Below, one piece after another: positions 1-7,006 of a DNA stretch of 9,673 bases. Within the stretch, counting starts at the first letter, position 1. The number at the start of each line of letters is the position of its first letter. Below the pieces are notes generated by a model that was not told the origin of the DNA, searched no databases, and saw nothing but the letters and a program-made list of their open reading frames with translations. The DNA is from Ferrithrix thermotolerans DSM 19514 (GTDB taxonomy: Bacteria; Actinomycetota; Acidimicrobiia; Acidimicrobiales; Ilumatobacteraceae). Made by a program: the position numbers and the translations under genes. The stretch lies in the NCBI GenBank assembly GCA_945878705.1, contig CAMCUE010000028.1, positions 1 to 9,673 of the forward strand, in the 5' to 3' direction.

Positions 1-1
1 T

Positions 2-811
2 AACGGTGGGCACAAAATTGAATCGGTGCTAATGCACTATGCCGATCGCGCGACAGTCTGCGTCAGCACGCAGGCAGGATGCGCAATGGCTTGCGGGTTT
101 TGCGCCACAGGTCAAGCCGGTTTCACACGCCAACTCACCTCGGGCGAAATAGTCGAGCAAGTTGTCCACGCTGCACGCACGAGTGCCGCTCGTGATCAGC
201 GACTTGCCAATGTTGTATTCATGGGCATGGGTGAGCCACTGGCAAATGAAGAAGCTGTGTGGCAAGCCGTCACGCGAATTCACGAAGCCATAGGTATCTC
301 TGCTCGACATTTAACTATTTCAACCGTTGGAATAATCCCTGGCATTAACACACTCGCCGAACGACCACTGCCGGTTAATCTTGCCGTCTCACTTCACGCA
401 GCGCGAAATGAGTTGCGAAACGAACTTGTGCCAATCAATAAGCGTTATCCGATCGAAGATTTAATGCAAGCATGTCGCAAATATCTTGCCAAGAAAAATC
501 GTCGAATAAGTTTTGAATGGGCATTAATTAAAGATGTCAACGACACACCACGGGACGCTCGCGAACTTGCCAAACTCTGCAAAAGTCTCAAGCCCAGCGC
601 TCACGTCAATTTAATTCCGCTGAATCCGACGCCGGGATATTTGACAAAAGGAACAGCCCCAGAGGATGTCCGTGAATTTGCAATGCAACTTGAAGACCTC
701 GGTGTTAATGCGACGGTGCGCCGCAATCGTGGTACTGATATTGATGCTGCATGTGGTCAATTGGCTGCCGGTCAGCCAGTAACAATTACTTCTCGATCAA
801 TAGTCGGATAA
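2..811 (+). CDS. rlmN: RlmN, dual-specificity 23S rRNA (A2503-C2)/tRNA (A37-C2) methyltransferase, 5'-truncated by the window
   Basis: This radical-SAM enzyme methylates C2 of adenine in 23S rRNA (A2503) and in some tRNAs (A37). The reading frame is open from base 2 (N-G-G-H-K-I-E-S-V then L-M-H-Y), so the gene starts outside the window and the GTG at 26 is an internal valine. Counting from that codon, the [4Fe-4S] cluster cysteines are C19, C23 and C26 (GCAMACGFC). C12 lies seven residues before the cluster and matches C118 of E. coli RlmN. C243 in DIDAACGQL matches the methyl-carrying C355. The GMGEP motif is at 67-71. All catalytic cysteines are present and only the N-terminal accessory region is missing. 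Cfr is a related alternative, but the DIDAACGQLA ending and the absence of resistance context favour RlmN. The last 26 bases overlap the convergent SRPBCC gene. Confidence 0.96.
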   Translation, partial: NGGHKIESVLMHYADRATVCVSTQAGCAMACGFCATGQAGFTRQLTSGEIVEQVVHAARTSAARDQRLANVVFMGMGEPLANEEAVWQAVTRIHEAIGISARHLTISTVGIIPGINTLAERPLPVNLAVSLHAARNELRNELVPINKRYPIEDLMQACRKYLAKKNRRISFEWALIKDVNDTPRDARELAKLCKSLKPSAHVNLIPLNPTPGYLTKGTAPEDVREFAMQLEDLGVNATVRRNRGTDIDAACGQLAAGQPVTITSRSIVG

Positions 812-1214
812 GTTTCCCTCGGCCTTGTGAAATTTGGTCGGCAAGCGCACGCTCTAATAATCCACCTGTAAATAAACTTCCCGAGTAGTGCAAGTTCATA
901 GTCAGGCAAGATCCCGTCGCCGTACTTGAAACTGTCGCACTCAGCACCCACTGCGAATGTTCGCGACCGTCTATTTCGGCTCGTTCGAACACAACAAAAC
1001 TTGGCTTATCAAAACTTGAACGAACCATCCGCAAGCGCTTAGATCGCGCGAATGGTCCGAGCCTCGCCCGAAGTTCAACTGACCAAGAATTATCGTCAAG
1101 CAATTTTGCGGCGTGCACCATTTCGAGCCATGACTCGTAATTTGCAAGATCGGAAATATAGTTGAAAAGTTTTTCAACTGACACTGGCACATCTACCGTG
1201 ACGACAACATCCAT
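786..1214 (-). CDS. SRPBCC-fold (polyketide cyclase/dehydrase-like) protein
   Basis: This 142-residue protein has the outline of a small START/SRPBCC ligand-binding domain. It has an opening strand with paired valines (DVVVTVDVPVSVEKLF), then the helix motif F-N-Y-I-S-D-L-A-N-Y-E-S-W at about 17-29, which is typical of polyketide-cyclase/dehydrase-like members. Alternating strands follow, and a long C-terminal helix (about 119-141) would close the hydrophobic pocket. There is no signal peptide or membrane segment, so it is probably cytoplasmic. Family members bind or act on hydrophobic small molecules, but nothing here identifies a ligand. It is the last gene of the leftward cluster, starting 21 bases after the DUF3499 stop. 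The ATG start has only a weak purine-rich stretch upstream. The fold is recognised from pattern; the function is unknown. Confidence 0.82.
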   Translation of the reverse strand: MDVVVTVDVPVSVEKLFNYISDLANYESWLEMVHAAKLLDDNSWSVELRARLGPFARSKRLRMVRSSFDKPSFVVFERAEIDGREHSQWVLSATVSSTATGSCLTMNLHYSGSLFTGGLLERALADQISQGRGKLIRLLIEK

Positions 1215-1235
1215 TTCGAACTTCTCAAATCCTTT

Positions 1236-1853
1236 TTAATATTCTGGGTGCGACTGATCGTGGTCTGAATCTACAAGATCAAGACTTGTCTCGCTTGTCT
1301 GACTACTCTCTTCAAAATGCCCAAACGCCCGACCAAGCAACCTTCCACGAGCGCGGAGTTTCCCATCTAAATCTCCACTGCGATCAAACTGTGGTGTCCA
1401 CGGCAAGGCTTCGGTGGCTTTCGTGTCCAGCAGTTGAGCAAGTTCGGCAGTGACATCAGTTGATTCGCGATCTGTTGTCTCAAACACAACTTCATCATTC
1501 ACGAAATCAAATAAGTTTGCAGCAGTCGCAGGTGCTGCAGCATCGTCTGTTCTTTCTTTAGGTTCCAAGACTTCAGAAATATCTTGTTGTCTATCTGCTC
1601 TTCGTGGGTTGCTTTTAATAATTTCTTGGGTTATTGGCGCGCTAAATAATCGCTGTCGCTCTTCACGGTTGTCAATGACAGTCCAACCCCTCGGAACTAC
1701 GAGCGAGTCAGCATGTCGGCGACACAAAAGATTTACCGGCGTGAGATCATTTAGATCTGGAAAGTTAATCGTCACAAACAGCCGCGGAATATCTACTGAA
1801 TAGATGACCTCACCCATTTTCGAGCAACCTGGCCGTTCACAGTGACGCGACAT
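1236..1853 (-). CDS. DUF3499-like protein with a Cys/His zinc site and a long acidic tail
   Basis: I place the start at the internal ATG (1853-1851), giving 205 residues. The N-terminus M-S-R-H-C-E-R-P-G-C then matches DUF3499 proteins, and the gene begins 19 bases after the upstream J-domain stop. A longer frame to 1931 would overlap that gene by 59 bases and add residues unlike the family. C5, C10, C44 and H47 (CERPGC and CRRH) form a likely zinc site, and VPRGW at about 53-57 is a family hallmark. From about residue 70 the chain becomes acidic and low in complexity. A more ordered patch follows near 151-178 (PWTPQFDRSGDLDG and RARGRLLGRAFG), then a Ser/Asp/Glu-rich end. DUF3499 proteins I recall are near 120 residues, so the tail is unusual. 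The family has no established function. No good Shine-Dalgarno site precedes the start, so translation may be coupled to the gene before it. Confidence 0.78.
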   Translation of the reverse strand: MSRHCERPGCSKMGEVIYSVDIPRLFVTINFPDLNDLTPVNLLCRRHADSLVVPRGWTVIDNREERQRLFSAPITQEIIKSNPRRADRQQDISEVLEPKERTDDAAAPATAANLFDFVNDEVVFETTDRESTDVTAELAQLLDTKATEALPWTPQFDRSGDLDGKLRARGRLLGRAFGHFEESSQTSETSLDLVDSDHDQSHPEY

Positions 1854-1872
1854 GCCTAAACAATAGACGGCA

Positions 1873-2487
1873 TCACAGTTCCAGACAGGCGATTCCCATT
1901 CCCTGTCGGTCACGATAACCAAAGGTGTCACTTGGGCAGGTCATGTCAAACCCGATGAGTTGCCGAACAACCCCATCGTTGGGTTGATCACACGAAACCT
2001 CATAGACCGCTTGAGTTGCGTCTAGCGCGACGCATGACCCGCTTTGTATCAGAGAATCAGGTCCTTGCGGAATATTAGTTGACACGGTTGATCGCAAAGC
2101 CAAAATCAATAGTGCACCGATGCCAATCAAAGTCAGCATGAATCTCCAAGGAAACTGTGCTCTGACAATTATCCGTGGGACCTCAAAATCTGGTTCTTCA
2201 ACAAAATCATCTAATGGCCTACTTTTTGAATCCGAAGATTGATACGACTTATCTGTTCTCTTTGGTGCTGATTGTTGAGCCAAAGATTTGTCGTATTCGC
2301 GGCGAGTTGCGGGGTCACCCAAAACGCTCCAGGCTTGGCTTACCGCACTAAGTGCCAATGACAAATCTGCGGATTGCAAACCGATCGCATCTGGGTGAAG
2401 TTTGCGAACCATCTCGCGATGTGCCGCACGAATTTCTTTGATTGACGCAGTCGATTTCACTCCAAGAATTTCATAGTGATTTGAAAT
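1873..2487 (-). CDS. Membrane-anchored J-domain (DnaJ-like) protein, probable AUU start
   Basis: Read from an ATT codon at 2487-2485, the protein has 204 residues. The J-domain begins at once: ISNHYEILGV is helix I, then helix II with the HPD motif at 31-33 (RKLHPD), and helix III/IV ending DPATRREYDKSL near 58-69. HPD is the signature that stimulates Hsp70 (DnaK) ATPase. A polar linker (about 70-108) leads to one membrane helix at about 115-131 (FMLTLIGIGALLILAL). The remaining 70 or so residues should lie outside the membrane and hold four cysteines (152, 166, 184, 201), possibly two disulfides. The first conventional start, GTG at 2460-2458, would delete helix I. There is no in-frame ATG, GTG or TTG between it and the upstream stop TAG at 2502-2500. 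Classical DnaJ zinc-finger and substrate-binding domains are absent, so this is a specialised co-chaperone of unknown client. Confidence 0.85.
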   Translation of the reverse strand: MSNHYEILGVKSTASIKEIRAAHREMVRKLHPDAIGLQSADLSLALSAVSQAWSVLGDPATRREYDKSLAQQSAPKRTDKSYQSSDSKSRPLDDFVEEPDFEVPRIIVRAQFPWRFMLTLIGIGALLILALRSTVSTNIPQGPDSLIQSGSCVALDATQAVYEVSCDQPNDGVVRQLIGFDMTCPSDTFGYRDRQGMGIACLEL

Positions 2488-2494
2488 TTTTGTA

Positions 2495-2501
2495 CCTACC
2501 T
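2495..2501 (-). promoter_or_regulatory. Candidate ribosome binding site for the AUU-started J-domain gene
   Basis: On the minus strand, AGGTAGG lies seven bases before the ATT at 2487. Its position suits a start there. The GTG at 2460 has GGAG touching the start codon, too close to serve it. The motif is an imperfect match to AGGAGG, so support is moderate. Confidence 0.45.
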
Positions 2502-2527
2502 AAATCACTAAACAGAAAATGACGGAA

Positions 2528-4561
2528 TCAGGAACCGGTGAAAGTCGCAGCGATCTTGCTTGCCGAGTCTCCACCACGACGCAAGATAACAGCCAAGAAC
2601 CATAATGCGCTGAGCGTGACCACAAATAACAGCACAGCACCTACACCCCAAAACGGTTTGATTGTGCTGCGAGTTGCACCAAGTAACGCAACCGGAAAAG
2701 TAGTCGAGCCGGCTTCGCTAATCAATGTTGAAATCACTGCATTATCGAGACACAAAGCAAATGACAAAAGCGCACCGGCAACCATCGCCGAAGCAATCAA
2801 CGGCAAAGTGATCTGACGAAACGCCCGAGCAGGTGGCGCACCAAGATCAGCAGCCGCTTCTTCAAGTGCTTCGTCTAAACCCGAGAGCCTGGCTCTGACA
2901 ATAAGCGTGACGACCGCACTTGCATAAAGAGATTGTCCAACCCACAATTTATTAATTCCACCGTTGAATGGCCCCCAACCACTTGTGAAAATAATGCCGA
3001 TAACAGGTATCGCTTTGATTCGCGGAAACCATGTCGCTAGCGCGATTGCATCCATAATTTCTGGAGTAACCAAAATCAAAAAGACTGTTGCCATAAAAAA
3101 CTTTGTCCAACCACCTGGCCGACGCGCCAAGGCGACACCAGACATGCCGCCTATAAACACCGCAATCACTGTCGCACCAAATGCGGCGATAAACGAGTTG
3201 CGAATCGAATCACCGATACCTGCGAAGTCAAAGATCGTGCGATACCACTCGGTCATCAGACCATTAAGAACTATTGCAATCACGAATGCGGCAGGCATCG
3301 TCAGTGAAGAAACTCTTTTTGAAAAATTCTCTCGACGCTTTGTAAAGCGAGCAAAAATAACACCGATGATGATCACAACTGCAAAGCGAATCAACATCCC
3401 GTAAACCAAGCCGCCATTGAAAAGTTCGCCCCACCATTTCGTGCTCGCGCGACCCGACCAGATTGTGAATGACCCGCCATAGTTAAACGAATGCAGAACG
3501 ACAAGAGAAATCGGGATGAAAAGAAAAACAAGAACTAACACAGTCCACGCCGAAAGTAGTTTCGGTAGCACTTCAATCTTTGTACGCATCTCCTGCTTGA
3601 CAATCTGCTTTCGCTTGATTGATCGCTCATAGATTGCTCGCCGAACGCGTTGCACGAGTGGCGAGGCAAGGGCGAAGAGTCTTGGCACAAGCAAAGTCAC
3701 GACCGAACCAACGACGAGTGCCAGCAATACTGCGGCGATCATTAAAATTGCCATCGCTGAACCAAGTGGCCAGTTCTGTGCACCGCTGAACTGTGAGGCG
3801 ATCATTGCACCGATCATGTTTCCTTTTGCGCCACCCAACACAGTTGCAGTGACATAATCGCCGCACATCGGGATAAACGTCAGCAACACTCCGGCGACGA
3901 TGCCAGGCCCAGCAAGTGGCAGCGTCACGCCAAAAAAAGTAGCAATGCGACCAGCACCCAAGTCTTTGCTCGCCTCTCGCATTCGCACATCAATTCGATC
4001 AAGTGCGACAAACAACGGCAAAATCATAAAACCTAAATAGTTGTAAACGATTGCAATCTGCACGGCCATTGGAGTTTCGAGAATCTGAATTCCGTTGTCC
4101 GAGATCCAACCCATGCCAACAAGCCACTTAGAAAAAGTGCCGTTGGGAGCAAGCGGAATTCGCCAAGCAACCGTGCGAATCAAAAAACTTGTAAAACTTG
4201 GAACTACTACTGCTGCAAGAATTACCGCTTTCCATTTTTCAGCAACCTTGAACGCTGCGAAATAAGCAACTGGGAGGCCGATCACTACACACAGAAACGT
4301 CGCTAGAACCGAAATTCGAAGTGTTGCTCGAAACGTCTTGAAAAACGTCTCGTCAAATACTGCCGAATAGCTTTTCGTTGAAAGACTGCCCAGATCAACG
4401 GGTACGAGTCGAGAAGAATCTTTTGTACCAAAAGAGTAAAGAACAATGAACGCGATTGGCGCCGCAAAAAAAACTAGATACCAAATAATCGCAGGGATGG
4501 CGAGAAGATACTTAGGTCCTCGCCATCGCCTGCGTAAAACTGAAGCGACCGAAAAGGTCAC
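2528..4561 (-). CDS. potBC: Fused PotB-PotC-type polyamine ABC transporter permease
   Basis: This 677-residue membrane protein carries both permease subunits of a polyamine-type importer in one chain. The PotB-like half (about 1-300) has six predicted helices (near 17-43, 81-105, 111-133, 165-188, 216-240 and 266-295). Its EAA loop is EASKDLGAG at 196-204, which docks on the ATPase. A basic linker (about 303-330) leads into the PotC-like half (about 333-660), whose EAA loop is EEAAADLGA at 567-575. PotB and PotC are usually separate proteins of about 260-290 residues. The second half is longer than usual, with two extra hydrophobic segments (386-405 and 421-440) before the conserved DSIRNSF helix. 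The start is GTG, six bases after the potD stop. GGAGG inside the last potD codons (4576-4572) lies ten bases before it, which suggests translational coupling. The specificity call rests on the potA and potD neighbours. Confidence 0.92.
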   Translation of the reverse strand: MTFSVASVLRRRWRGPKYLLAIPAIIWYLVFFAAPIAFIVLYSFGTKDSSRLVPVDLGSLSTKSYSAVFDETFFKTFRATLRISVLATFLCVVIGLPVAYFAAFKVAEKWKAVILAAVVVPSFTSFLIRTVAWRIPLAPNGTFSKWLVGMGWISDNGIQILETPMAVQIAIVYNYLGFMILPLFVALDRIDVRMREASKDLGAGRIATFFGVTLPLAGPGIVAGVLLTFIPMCGDYVTATVLGGAKGNMIGAMIASQFSGAQNWPLGSAMAILMIAAVLLALVVGSVVTLLVPRLFALASPLVQRVRRAIYERSIKRKQIVKQEMRTKIEVLPKLLSAWTVLVLVFLFIPISLVVLHSFNYGGSFTIWSGRASTKWWGELFNGGLVYGMLIRFAVVIIIGVIFARFTKRRENFSKRVSSLTMPAAFVIAIVLNGLMTEWYRTIFDFAGIGDSIRNSFIAAFGATVIAVFIGGMSGVALARRPGGWTKFFMATVFLILVTPEIMDAIALATWFPRIKAIPVIGIIFTSGWGPFNGGINKLWVGQSLYASAVVTLIVRARLSGLDEALEEAAADLGAPPARAFRQITLPLIASAMVAGALLSFALCLDNAVISTLISEAGSTTFPVALLGATRSTIKPFWGVGAVLLFVVTLSALWFLAVILRRGGDSASKIAATFTGS

Positions 4562-4567
4562 ATCAAA

Positions 4568-5806
4568 TCAGCCTCCGGCTTTCGCCTTGGACTTGTTCAA
4601 GATGTCAATCAAACGATCAAGCGCTGGAGTAATCACTTGTGTTTGCATCGTTGCAACTTGCTCATCTCCAAAGAAAATCATGTCACCTTTAACAAGATCT
4701 GGAGCAACTTCAGAAATAAGTTGTGACATGTTCTTCATTCCAGTGTGATATCCGTGGTAGCTGAGATCTTTTATTGAAATCTCTGGGATTAGATCCCAGT
4801 TGATCCAAGCGTGTGCCGCCTCGGCGTTTGGCGCTCCTGCTGCGATGCAGTAGTTATCCATCCACAGTTCTGTATTTGGCGATCCAAGCACCCACTTCCA
4901 GTCGCCTGGGTTTCCACCAGCCTCCTCAATTCGAACATAGGCCTGACGAGCATCGCCGTTCCATGCCATTGCGATTGAATAAGCGCCTTCAGCAAGTTTG
5001 GTTGACGGATAACTATCGAATGCCTTGATATGTTGCGCAAATTCTTCAACTAAGAATTTTTCGCATGCATCTAGATCTGCCGGTGTCTCAGTGTTCCAAT
5101 TAATTTTGTTTGCCCAGAACCACATCCCGCAATAGTTTGGCGCTGCGTCAATTACTGAACACTTGCCGCTTGCTTCGCCCATGCAAGTGTCAATGAAGTC
5201 TTGCCAAGTTGTGAGTTCTTTGGAAATTTTCGTCGTGTCATAGAAGTAACCAGTTGTGCCCCAGTTTTTGCAAACTGAATAATCATTAGTCGGATCCCAA
5301 TCTTGTGCGAGATAATTTGGATCGACATTTGACATATTTGGCAACAATGTCTTGTCGAATTTCTGAATCAAACCCTTCTCAATCATCTGCGGAATATATG
5401 GCCCAGTCGGCACAACAATGTCGAAACCACTGCTACCCGCACTCGCCGCAAGTTTTGTGATCAAGTCTTCGTTACTTGCGTAATAGTCAACTTTCATTGT
5501 CACACTAAGAGTTGATCCAGCAAGTGCACCAACCAAATCTGGGTCGTTGTAATCACCCCATGTGTACATCGCCAAAGTTCCACTTGATTGATTTATAACT
5601 CGACTCCAGTCACCCGAAGCAAGACCAGCTGTATCGCCAGTTGGTGCTGAACTATCGCTTGCAGACTCAGGCCCGGCATCTGAACCACCACAAGCAGCCG
5701 CAATTAAAGCAAAACCTGCAACTGCTGTTCCTCCTTGAAGGAAGGCTCGGCGAGATAGTTTCTCGCGAAAGCCTTGTGGTGCCAACATTTTTAATTCATC
5801 GCTCAT
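4568..5806 (-). CDS. potD: PotD-like polyamine-type substrate-binding lipoprotein, Tat-exported
   Basis: This 412-residue extracytoplasmic receptor would deliver substrate to PotBC. The N-terminus has a twin-arginine motif (SRRAFLQ, R19-R20), a hydrophobic stretch, and a lipobox ending at C39 (IAAAC-GG). It should therefore be exported folded and lipid-anchored. A Ser/Asp-rich linker precedes the binding domain. Features shared with E. coli PotD, aligned by eye, include W83 in YTWGDY, the VPTGPY and GLIQKFDK region (131-151), DPTNDYSV with WG (171-183), AWNGDA (281-286), and W315/D317 in LWMDN. D220 appears to match PotD D168, but the residue three further on, E171 in E. coli, is proline here. 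Six more cysteines (179, 208, 216, 226, 248, 320) are unusual for the family. GGGAG six bases before the ATG is a good ribosome binding site. The fold is secure, but the substrate could be spermidine, putrescine or another cationic compound. Confidence 0.93.
   Translation of the reverse strand: MSDELKMLAPQGFREKLSRRAFLQGGTAVAGFALIAAACGGSDAGPESASDSSAPTGDTAGLASGDWSRVINQSSGTLAMYTWGDYNDPDLVGALAGSTLSVTMKVDYYASNEDLITKLAASAGSSGFDIVVPTGPYIPQMIEKGLIQKFDKTLLPNMSNVDPNYLAQDWDPTNDYSVCKNWGTTGYFYDTTKISKELTTWQDFIDTCMGEASGKCSVIDAAPNYCGMWFWANKINWNTETPADLDACEKFLVEEFAQHIKAFDSYPSTKLAEGAYSIAMAWNGDARQAYVRIEEAGGNPGDWKWVLGSPNTELWMDNYCIAAGAPNAEAAHAWINWDLIPEISIKDLSYHGYHTGMKNMSQLISEVAPDLVKGDMIFFGDEQVATMQTQVITPALDRLIDILNKSKAKAGG
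4572..4576 (-). promoter_or_regulatory. Ribosome binding site for potBC, inside potD
   Basis: GGAGG on the minus strand lies within the final Gly-Gly codons of potD, ten bases before the potBC GTG start at 4561. It supports that GTG, the only possible start after the in-frame potD stop, and links translation of the two genes. Confidence 0.7.
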
Positions 5807-5812
5807 TTAATT

Positions 5813-5817
5813 CTCCC
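5813..5817 (-). promoter_or_regulatory. Ribosome binding site for potD
   Basis: GGGAG on the minus strand, six bases before the ATG at 5806, fixes the upstream ATG as start over the internal methionine at residue 7. It lies in the 50-base gap after potA, where I see no terminator, consistent with one transcript. Confidence 0.7.
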
Positions 5818-5856
5818 TTTGATTTGATTTGGATTAACTTACTACTGACTTTAGTT

Positions 5857-6966
5857 CTACTTGTGTTCCGAAGTGGCAAGTACCAAATCGCTCTGGCGGG
5901 CCGAAAATAAATAGACATCTTCGGCGGGCCAACTGCACCAAATTGTCTCGCCGACAGAAAACCTTGCGGGGTTGGTTCGAGCCACTTGCACCAAAATATC
6001 TCTTGACCCAGCAGCCATTACATATTGCAATACATCTCCGAAATGAGAAACGCCCGCGACCTTGGCTGATACTGAATTTCTTATGTCTTGCGGCTTTGCA
6101 GCCGAGAGGTTGATGCACTCTGGTCGATCCGCAGCGAGCGCTGGCTGTCCTGATGGAACATTTTCTTCCGGGCGAGTTGCAACGAACACAGTTCCATCGC
6201 TCCCAACCACCCCATCATTAGTTGCGGTTCCCTGCCAAAAATTGTTTCGGCCAACGAAACCGGCAACGAACGCCGATGTCGGGTGCTCGTAGACAGTTTC
6301 AGGGTCACCGAGTTGTTCAACATGTCCATCAAGCATGATTGCAATTCGATCAGACATCGACATTGCTTCTTCTTGGTCGTGCGTAACAAAGATAAATGTA
6401 ATTCCAAGCCGGCTCTGTAAAAGTTTCAGTTCGATCTGCATTTCTTCACGAAGTTTTCGGTCGAGTGCGCCGAGTGGTTCGTCAAGCAACAAAATACTTG
6501 GGCGATTCACTAGTGCGCGTGCAACTGCGACTCGCTGTTGCTGACCTCCAGAAAGTTGCCGCGGCCTGCGGCCTGCCAATTTTGACATCTGCACCATGTC
6601 CAATGCTTCAATTACTTTGCGCGCAATTTCAGATTTCTCGACACCTTTTTGACGCAAACCATATGCGACGTTTTCTGCAACACTCATATGCGGAAACAGT
6701 GCGTAATGCTGAAAAACAGTATTGACATCTCGCTTGTACGGCGGAACTCCCTGCACATATTCTCCACTGATTCGAATGAAACCTTCGTCTGGCTGTTCAA
6801 ACCCCGCCAACATTCGCAGCGTTGTTGTTTTTCCACAGCCACTCGGCCCGAGCAAAGACAGAAACTCGCCAGGCTTAATTTCTAAATTAAGTGAGTCAAC
6901 CGCAACGACATCGCCATAACGCTTGGTGACGTTCGATAGTTCAACAGATCCACGCTCACTATTCAA
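5857..6966 (-). CDS. potA: PotA-like ATPase of the polyamine-type ABC importer
   Basis: This 369-residue protein powers the importer. It has Walker A GPSGCGKT at 40-47, Q-loop Q86 (FQHYALFPHM), signature LSGGQ at 138-142, Walker B ILLLDEP at 158-164 with catalytic E163, a D-loop (GALD), and the switch histidine H196 (FVTHDQEEA). All nucleotide-binding motifs are intact. After about 235 (FVGRNNFWQG) comes a TOBE-type regulatory domain, as in PotA, FbpC and similar importers. Its length is normal for the family (E. coli PotA has 378 residues). The start is TTG at 6966-6964, supported by AAGGGGG six bases upstream; no ATG or GTG lies nearby in frame before the conserved VELSNVTKRYG. It is the first gene of the operon, before potD and potBC. 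Sequence alone cannot separate polyamine from other cation or ferric ATPases, so the call relies partly on PotD. Confidence 0.94.
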   Translation of the reverse strand: MNSERGSVELSNVTKRYGDVVAVDSLNLEIKPGEFLSLLGPSGCGKTTTLRMLAGFEQPDEGFIRISGEYVQGVPPYKRDVNTVFQHYALFPHMSVAENVAYGLRQKGVEKSEIARKVIEALDMVQMSKLAGRRPRQLSGGQQQRVAVARALVNRPSILLLDEPLGALDRKLREEMQIELKLLQSRLGITFIFVTHDQEEAMSMSDRIAIMLDGHVEQLGDPETVYEHPTSAFVAGFVGRNNFWQGTATNDGVVGSDGTVFVATRPEENVPSGQPALAADRPECINLSAAKPQDIRNSVSAKVAGVSHFGDVLQYVMAAGSRDILVQVARTNPARFSVGETIWCSWPAEDVYLFSARQSDLVLATSEHK

Positions 6967-6972
6967 CTAACA

Positions 6973-6979
6973 CCCCCTT
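6973..6979 (-). promoter_or_regulatory. Ribosome binding site deciding the potA TTG start
   Basis: AAGGGGG on the minus strand, six bases from the TTG at 6966, is the strongest Shine-Dalgarno match in the window and supports the non-ATG start. Confidence 0.7.
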
Positions 6980-7006
6980 ACCGAAACGATTTTGATACGA
7001 ATTAAT

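Noticed and set aside
29..310. 93-codon minus-strand frame opposite rlmN
   Set aside because: Its cysteines are reflections of rlmN codons; rlmN has all catalytic residues in the other frame.
1450..1803. 117-codon plus-strand frame opposite DUF3499
   Set aside because: It is Ser/Arg-rich with no recognisable domain and lies over a supported gene with Cys/His motifs.
1854..1931. Upstream extension of the DUF3499 gene to a start at 1931
   Set aside because: It would overlap the J-domain gene by 59 bases and add residues unlike the family; the DUF3499-like N-terminus begins exactly at the internal ATG at 1853.
2458..2460. GTG as the start of the J-domain gene
   Set aside because: It would delete conserved helix I (HYEILGV), and the GGAG before it touches the start codon, too close to act as a ribosome binding site.
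2964..3404. 146-codon open frame antisense to potBC
   Set aside because: Low-complexity composition rich in Ile, Ala, Thr and Pro, no motif, and lies wholly opposite a well-supported permease; the same holds for the antisense frame at 2538-2816.
3585..3590. Internal ATG (Met325) as a separate potC start
   Set aside because: The GGAG touches the ATG with no spacer, and the frame is continuous with the PotB half, so a single fused product is more likely.
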